Below are positions 6,350 to 10,536 of a DNA stretch of 10,536 nt, one piece after another (the stretch's first letter is position 1; every line of letters begins with the position of its first letter). Origin of the DNA: JBBQUP01 sp038212305 (lineage in GTDB: Bacteria; Bacteroidota; Bacteroidia; Bacteroidales; Marinilabiliaceae); contig JBBQUP010000108.1 of the NCBI GenBank assembly GCA_038212305.1, positions 1 to 10,536 on the forward strand. Reading direction: 5' to 3'. A program made the position numbers and the translations under genes. Under the pieces are notes generated by a model. The model worked only from the letters and a program-made list of their open reading frames with translations, searched no databases and was not told the DNA's origin.

Positions 6350-6496
6350 CTAAGAAACTGTCTAAATTTTATAGATGTCAAGATTTTTAGATTATAGAAT
6401 AAGAGAGAAGATAAGAAAATCAAAAGATGAAAATAGAATGCTCTTCATCTGGAATTATCTAAAATATATTAAGAATGAAATTTAAACAGAGACTTC
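6350..6496 (+). repeat. MITE-like inverted-repeat element, copy 2
   Basis: Diverged copy of the element at 1318-1490, in the same orientation. Its inverted ends are CTGTCTAAATTTTAT at 6358-6372 and the inverse of CTGTTTAAATTTCAT at 6475-6489 (13 of 15 matching). The left end CTAAGAAACTG closely matches the right end of copy 1 (CTAAGTAACTG on the minus strand). The 23-bp core at 6445-6467 is identical to copy 1. Relative to copy 1 it carries about 20 bp more in the left interior and lacks about 45 bp in the right interior. It lies in the divergent gap between tyrS and the RarD-like gene and is non-coding. Confidence 0.6.
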
Positions 6497-6566
6497 TATT
6501 CTAGCAGTTAAAGAAAAAAACAATCTATTATTCACATTTATCGCTCCACCATTAATTTTCTTGCAA

Positions 6567-7523
6567 ATGAATGATTTGAAACAAGGTTCCCTTCGCGATA
6601 ATTTCATATTTTCGCAAAAACAAAAAGTGGAAGAGAATAAAGGGAAAGGTTACGTGTATGCATTGCAAGCTTTTTTTGCATGGGGATTATTGCCACTTTA
6701 TTGGAAGCAACTCAGTCATTTGCCTGCCATTGATATCTTAGCGCATCGAATCATTTGGTCCGTAGTATTTTCGGCCATTTTTTTATATTTTCAAAAGAAC
6801 TTTAATTTAATGCCAATTCTTCGATCGCCTTATCGGATGAAACGATTGGTAATTGCCTCTCTTTTAGTTGGAAGCAACTGGGGGTTGTTCATATACGCAG
6901 TCAACTTAGGACATATTGTTGAAGCAAGCTTAGGCTATTACATTAATCCTTTAGTAAATGTGGCTCTCGGAATAATTGTTTTAAAAGAACGTTTAAAAAC
7001 GTTGCAATTAATTGCTCTTGTTTTAGCAGCATCAGCGGTGGTTTATTTAACGCTTGATTATGGCCAGTTCCCTTGGATAGCTATTTATTTAGCCTTTTCG
7101 TTTGGGTTTTATGGATTAATGAAAAAAACCAGTCAGGTAGAAGCTATGCCAGCATTAGTTGTTGAAACACTTGTGCTTTCACCGCTGGCACTCATTTATG
7201 TTGCATGGGGACTGATAAATGGCTCTAGCCCTTTATATAATGCAAATATTGAAACATTAAGTTTACTTGTCCTAACAGGAGTCATCACTACAATGCCTTT
7301 ATACTGGTTTGCTTTAGGAGCTAGGCTTATTTCGTTGTCGGCCATTGGATTTATGCAATATATTGGCCCCTCGCTAATGCTTATGATTGGTCTTTTTGTG
7401 TATCATGAACCATTTGCAAATCAACAATTTATAGCATTTTCAATGATATGGGGTGCATTGATTTTATATTCCATCTCCATTATTTTAATGGTTAGGAAAC
7501 GAAGAATTGAAATGAAAAATTAG
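6567..7523 (+). CDS. rarD: RarD/EamA family transporter, 318 aa
   Basis: Inner-membrane protein of the drug/metabolite transporter superfamily. The body opens with the RarD signature KGYVYALQAFFAWGLLPLYW, followed by LPAIDILAHRIIWS, then GSNWGLFIYAVN, VEASLGYYINPLVNVALG and LGARLISLSAIGFMQYIGPS; these are the most diagnostic RarD blocks. About ten hydrophobic segments can be traced, ending in a basic tail (VRKRRIEMKN). The substrate is unproven in the family. A TTG six bases upstream (6561) could extend the frame, but ATG at 6567 is preferred; a GTG at 6627 would match the usual family start even better, since the first about 25 residues are a polar extension. No Shine-Dalgarno sequence decides this. 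It is a single gene convergent with trpS. Confidence 0.9.
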   Translation: MNDLKQGSLRDNFIFSQKQKVEENKGKGYVYALQAFFAWGLLPLYWKQLSHLPAIDILAHRIIWSVVFSAIFLYFQKNFNLMPILRSPYRMKRLVIASLLVGSNWGLFIYAVNLGHIVEASLGYYINPLVNVALGIIVLKERLKTLQLIALVLAASAVVYLTLDYGQFPWIAIYLAFSFGFYGLMKKTSQVEAMPALVVETLVLSPLALIYVAWGLINGSSPLYNANIETLSLLVLTGVITTMPLYWFALGARLISLSAIGFMQYIGPSLMLMIGLFVYHEPFANQQFIAFSMIWGALILYSISIILMVRKRRIEMKN

Positions 7524-7537
7524 AGATGAAATATTTT

Positions 7538-7580
7538 TAGATGGGAGAATTGATAACATCAGATATATTTCTCTCATCTA
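7538..7580. terminator. Hairpin between convergent rarD and trpS
   Basis: TAGATGGGAGAA at 7538-7549 pairs with TTCTCTCATCTA at 7569-7580 over 12 positions with one G-T/G-U-type pair, leaving an 18-19-nt loop. It starts 15 bp past the rarD stop, and pyrimidine-rich sequence follows up to the trpS stop, so it could end transcription from the rarD side and perhaps from both. The downstream T run is broken, so strength is uncertain. Confidence 0.5.
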
Positions 7581-7638
7581 TTATATCTTCTAGTCTTTTT
7601 ATCTTCCCTTTCCCCTTTTCCCTTTTCCTATCTTCTAG

Positions 7639-8640
7639 CTAAAATTGCTTAAACCCAATAATCTCGCGAACTTCTTGAATAGTTTGAGAAGCACTGGCAA
7701 GCGCTTTTTCGCGCCCCATCTCTAACACTTTACGAATATAAGCATCGTCGCCAATTATTGACTTAATTCGCTCTCTCATGGGTTCGGTAAATTCGATAAT
7801 ATCCTGAGCCAATTGTTTTTTTAAATCGCCATAACGAATGTTGCAGTTATTAAAATCATCATCGAATTTCTTCACCACATCGGGCTGCGAAACAGCTTTT
7901 AGAAGCGAGAATAGGTTTTCGACATAAACAGGCTTAACCGAATTCAGTTCCGTTGGACCTGCGTCGGTAACCGCTTTCATCACTTTTTTACGAATTGCTT
8001 CGGGCTCATCCGAAAAGAAAACGGCATTGCCCTCACCTTCCGATTTACCCATTTTACCACTGCCATCTAAGCCAGGAATTTTAACCAATTCCGAACCAAA
8101 ATTAAACGCTTGAGGTTCAGGGAAATAAGCAACATCAAACATGCGATTAAATCGGTTGGCAAACTGACGGGTCATCTCCAAATGCTGTTCCTGATCTTTA
8201 CCAACAGGCACTTTTTTGGCTTTGTGAATAATTATATCGGCAGCCATTAAGGTTGGATAGGTCAACAATCCTGCATTAATATTATTGGGTTGTTGACGAG
8301 CTTTTTCTTTAAAAGAGGTACATCGCGATAGCTCGCCCAAATAAGCGTTCATATTTAAAAACAGATACAATTCGGCAGTTTGTGGTATATCGCTCTGTAA
8401 GTAAAGCGTGGCCTTTTCGGGATCGATGCCGGCCGCTAAATAATTAGCCAAAACGCGGCGAACATTACCGTGCAAATCAGCTGGCGTTGGATGAGTTGTG
8501 AGCGAATGGTAATCGGCAATAAAGAAATAGCAGTTGTGAGTCTCCTGCATGGAGATGAAATTCTTCATGGCTCCAAAGTAATTTCCCAAATGGAGGTCGC
8601 CCGTTGGACGTATGCCGCTAACAACAATCTCTTTACTCAT
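7639..8640 (-). CDS. trpS: Tryptophan--tRNA ligase, 333 aa
   Basis: Class I synthetase that activates tryptophan and charges tRNA-Trp. Starting from ATG at 8640 the protein begins MSKEIVVSGIRPTGDLHLGN, with the HIGH-equivalent HLGN at 17-20, then YFFIADYHSLTTHP, LTYPTLMAADI and VPVGKDQEQHLE, and the KMSKS-type loop GSGKMGKSEG with KMGKS at 196-200. Length equals the bacterial family norm of about 330. The frame is open further, to an ATG at 8706, but that would add a hydrophobic 22-residue leader foreign to TrpRS, and the promoter lies inside that segment; the shorter start is therefore chosen. It is divergent from trpB and convergent with rarD, so it is likely monocistronic. Confidence 0.97.
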   Translation of the reverse strand: MSKEIVVSGIRPTGDLHLGNYFGAMKNFISMQETHNCYFFIADYHSLTTHPTPADLHGNVRRVLANYLAAGIDPEKATLYLQSDIPQTAELYLFLNMNAYLGELSRCTSFKEKARQQPNNINAGLLTYPTLMAADIIIHKAKKVPVGKDQEQHLEMTRQFANRFNRMFDVAYFPEPQAFNFGSELVKIPGLDGSGKMGKSEGEGNAVFFSDEPEAIRKKVMKAVTDAGPTELNSVKPVYVENLFSLLKAVSQPDVVKKFDDDFNNCNIRYGDLKKQLAQDIIEFTEPMRERIKSIIGDDAYIRKVLEMGREKALASASQTIQEVREIIGFKQF

Positions 8641-8689
8641 AACAACTAGTTTAACCATCATCAACCCGATGCTGGAAAGTAACAGGGTG

Positions 8690-8719
8690 CAAAAATAGAC
8701 TTTCATTCAGCAAACACAA
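8690..8719 (-). promoter_or_regulatory. trpS promoter, Bacteroidota type
   Basis: On the minus strand TATTTTTG (8697-8690) matches TAnnTTTG, and a TTG (8719-8717) stands exactly 19 nt upstream, the spacing of the Bacteroidota -33/-7 promoter. Transcription would begin near 8684, leaving a leader of about 45 nt before the ATG at 8640. It is the best promoter in the window and settles the trpS start. Confidence 0.7.
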
Positions 8720-8839
8720 AAGAATTACAACAAACAGAACTGTTTTTTATTCAAAAGCAATGAAAATTAACAATTATCACTATTTTAGGACGATTTTTCA
8801 GCTATCGATTAATAATTCAAACTCTATAAAATCGACAAC

Positions 8840-10210
8840 ATGCGTCAAAAGAAAATTTTTTTAAGCGAAGATGAGATGCCACGCCGGTGGTATAACCTCG
8901 CTCCCGATCTGCCAACTCCCATGAATCCACCTCTAGGTCCGGATGGAAAACCTGTAACTGCGGAACAACTTGCGGCAGTTTTTCCAATGAATTTGATTGA
9001 GCAAGAGATGAGTCAGGAACGATGGATTGATATACCTGAGGAAATTCTTCAAATGTTGGTGCAATGGCGCCCTTCACCACTAATTAGAGCTTACGAATTA
9101 GAGCAAGCTTTGGGAACACCTGCCAAAATATATTATAAAAACGAAGGCGTATCGCCAACTGGAAGTCACAAGCCCAACACCGCTGTGGCTCAGGCATGGT
9201 ATAACAAACAGTTTGGCATTAACAAACTAACCACCGAAACAGGGGCAGGACAATGGGGCAGTTCTCTTTCCTATGCATGCGCTTTATTGAAAATGGAGTG
9301 CAAGGTCTACATGGTTAAAGTAAGTTTCGACCAGAAACCGTTTCGTAAAATGATGATGCAAACCTGGGGTGGAACCTGCGTAGCAAGTCCATCGATGGAA
9401 ACAGCTGCAGGACGAGCTGTATTGGCCGAATTCCCTGATTCACCGGGAAGTTTAGGAATTGCCATTAGCGAGGCTGTTGAAGCTGCAGTGACCGACCCAA
9501 CCGGTCAAACACGTTATGCGTTAGGATCGGTACTTAACCATGTGATGATTCACCAATCGATAATTGGCCTTGAAGCACAAAAGCAATTAGCCAAAGTAGG
9601 CATTAAAAATCCAGATATTGTAATTGGTTGTTGTGGCGGTGGTTCGAATTTTGCCGGAATATCGTTTCCGTTTATGTACGAGAAAATTCATGGAGCCAAC
9701 ATCGAAATTATTGGAGCCGAACCCACATCTTGCCCAACGCTCACCAAAGCTCCGTTTGTTTACGACCATGGCGATATTGCTTGCATGACGCCTCTTTTAC
9801 CTATGTATAGCTTGGGACATAATTTTGTACCTGCACCTATTCATGCTGGAGGATTGCGCTACCATGGCATGGCACCGCTAGTAAGTGCTGCTTTGCGCGA
9901 TAATTTAATGACTGCCGTGGCCATTCCTCAACTCGAATGCTACGAAGCAGGTATGTTATTCACCCGCACCGAAGGCTTGATTCCTGCACCAGAAACCACA
10001 CACGCCATTGCGGCCACCATTCGTGAAGCTAAAAAGGCCAAAGAAGAAGGAAAAGAAAAAGTGATTCTTTTCAATTTTAGTGGACATGGATTAATGGATT
10101 TGGTTGGTTACGATAAATATTTAAGCGGTCAGCTAACCAACTATGATTTGCCCGATGAAGAGATAAAGAGAAATTTACAGAAAATTAGTGGGTTACCGTT
10201 ACCGAGATAA
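8840..10210 (+). CDS. trpB: Tryptophan synthase beta chain, TrpB2 type, 456 aa
   Basis: PLP enzyme that joins indole to L-serine to make tryptophan. The PLP lysine is K111 in GSHKPNTA, the form typical of TrpB2 (classical TrpB has GSHKIN). The catalytic glutamate is E133 in TETGAGQWG. The PLP phosphate loop is GCCGGGSNF at 263-271. TEGLIPAPETTHA (377-389) and NFSGHG (412-417) complete the active site. At 456 residues, with an N-terminal extension (RRWYNLAPDLPTPMNPPLGP), it is longer than classical TrpB (about 395-400) and matches the TrpB-like/TrpB2 subgroup. There is no trpA or other trp gene beside it, consistent with a stand-alone enzyme or indole salvage; that role is inferred. It is divergent from trpS across about 200 bp and ends at a strong terminator. 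No leader peptide with Trp codons was found. Confidence 0.95.
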   Translation: MRQKKIFLSEDEMPRRWYNLAPDLPTPMNPPLGPDGKPVTAEQLAAVFPMNLIEQEMSQERWIDIPEEILQMLVQWRPSPLIRAYELEQALGTPAKIYYKNEGVSPTGSHKPNTAVAQAWYNKQFGINKLTTETGAGQWGSSLSYACALLKMECKVYMVKVSFDQKPFRKMMMQTWGGTCVASPSMETAAGRAVLAEFPDSPGSLGIAISEAVEAAVTDPTGQTRYALGSVLNHVMIHQSIIGLEAQKQLAKVGIKNPDIVIGCCGGGSNFAGISFPFMYEKIHGANIEIIGAEPTSCPTLTKAPFVYDHGDIACMTPLLPMYSLGHNFVPAPIHAGGLRYHGMAPLVSAALRDNLMTAVAIPQLECYEAGMLFTRTEGLIPAPETTHAIAATIREAKKAKEEGKEKVILFNFSGHGLMDLVGYDKYLSGQLTNYDLPDEEIKRNLQKISGLPLPR

Positions 10211-10231
10211 TATTCAAATCACTTAAAACAG

Positions 10232-10262
10232 AAGGAGTTCTAGCGATAGAGCTCCTTTTTTT
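10232..10262 (+). terminator. Intrinsic terminator of trpB
   Basis: AAGGAGTTCT pairs with AGAGCTCCTT (one G-U pair) around a 6-nt loop, and the right arm runs straight into a seven-T tract. It starts 22 bp after the trpB stop. This is a textbook rho-independent terminator and isolates trpB from the sequence to its right. Confidence 0.85.
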
Positions 10263-10448
10263 GTCAGGTATAGGATGCCTTTCTTTTATCCTAGCAAAAA
10301 GGTATTATTTTATCAAGCCATCATTAGAGTTGATTAAACCCTTTTGTAAATAAAAAACATAATCTTTTGTTAGGGAAATTCTATAATTAACCCTTTAGGT
10401 ATAGGCGTTTAGGTCTCCCAATTTGAATAATATAATTACCTTTGTCAA

Positions 10449-10536
10449 ATGATTGCAAGGGAAAAATTTATAGGAGTTAATTCAATAACATTTAATAGAA
10501 GATTTAAAAACAATAATGATTGTTATGAATATATTT
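10449..10536 (+). CDS. N-terminus of an IS1595/ISXO2-like transposase, cut by window end
   Basis: From an ATG at 10449 a frame stays open to the window end (29 codons). It reads MIAREKFIGVNSITFNRRFK and then NNNDCYEYI. The pattern F-x-x-(I/L)NS-(L/I)-x-F-x-x-(R/K)F-x-x-x-x-x-C-x-x-Y(L/I) is how IS1595/ISXO2-type transposases begin, just before their zinc-ribbon CxxC and DDE-like core, which would lie outside the window. TTTAGGT occurs twice upstream (10394-10400 and 10408-10414), followed by CTCCCAATTTG, which could contain the left terminal repeat; I cannot fix the end. A TACCTTTG box lies only 5 bp before the ATG, too close to serve it as a normal promoter. With only 29 residues the family call is moderate. 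Confidence 0.5.
   Translation, partial: MIAREKFIGVNSITFNRRFKNNNDCYEYI

Noticed and set aside
8707..8839. Tryptophan attenuator or T-box leader before trpB
   Set aside because: No leader ORF with Trp codons, no alternative hairpins and no T-box motif are visible.
8817..9080. Minus-strand ORF over the start of trpB
   Set aside because: Antisense to conserved TrpB2 N-terminal residues; a shadow frame.
9587..9810. Overlapping ORFs on both strands within trpB
   Set aside because: Out of frame with the GGGSN phosphate loop region of trpB, which is clearly the coding frame.
10437..10444. TACCTTTG as promoter of the transposase frame
   Set aside because: It matches the -7 box but ends only 5 bp before the ATG and lacks a TTG at the right distance; transcription would start at or after the ATG.

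Overview
The window looks like chromosome from an AT-rich member of the Bacteroidota, most like Marinilabiliales/Prolixibacteraceae-type marine or anaerobic lineages. Protein flavour, the absence of Shine-Dalgarno sequences before most genes, and several matches to the Bacteroidota -7 promoter box TAnnTTTG support this. The strongest match, upstream of trpS, has a TTG exactly 19 nt ahead. The genus is an inference.

Layout. The left edge (1-1200) has a possible gene tail, a small hypothetical gene, and a minus-strand pair encoding a YwbE-family protein and a DUF6155-like protein. Directly behind the second gene is a 33-codon remnant of a YccF membrane protein that has lost its front. From 1290 to 1510 a MITE-like repeat sits between two promoter-like boxes ahead of an outer-membrane beta-barrel gene and an atypical SDR/NAD-dependent epimerase. 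From 3400 to 3757 lie REP-like hairpins and a relic mobile element whose end supplies the stop codon of an unrecognised 208-aa gene. A 586-bp gene-free stretch follows, with a 20-bp near-palindrome and a strong hairpin.

The right half is mostly core metabolism: tyrS (minus), a second copy of the MITE-like repeat, a RarD/EamA transporter, trpS (minus) and, divergent from it, a stand-alone TrpB2-type tryptophan synthase beta chain with a clear intrinsic terminator. The last 88 bases open a reading frame that resembles the N-terminus of an IS1595/ISXO2-type transposase and run off the edge.

The coding content is largely housekeeping, grouped loosely around aromatic amino acids (TyrRS, TrpRS, TrpB2). 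I found no CRISPR array, tRNA, rRNA, phage or defence module. The interest lies between the genes: two diverged copies of one inverted-repeat element, REP-like hairpins, two transposon traces, one gene remnant and two unexplained dyads. I do not see evidence for a wholly new multi-gene system.
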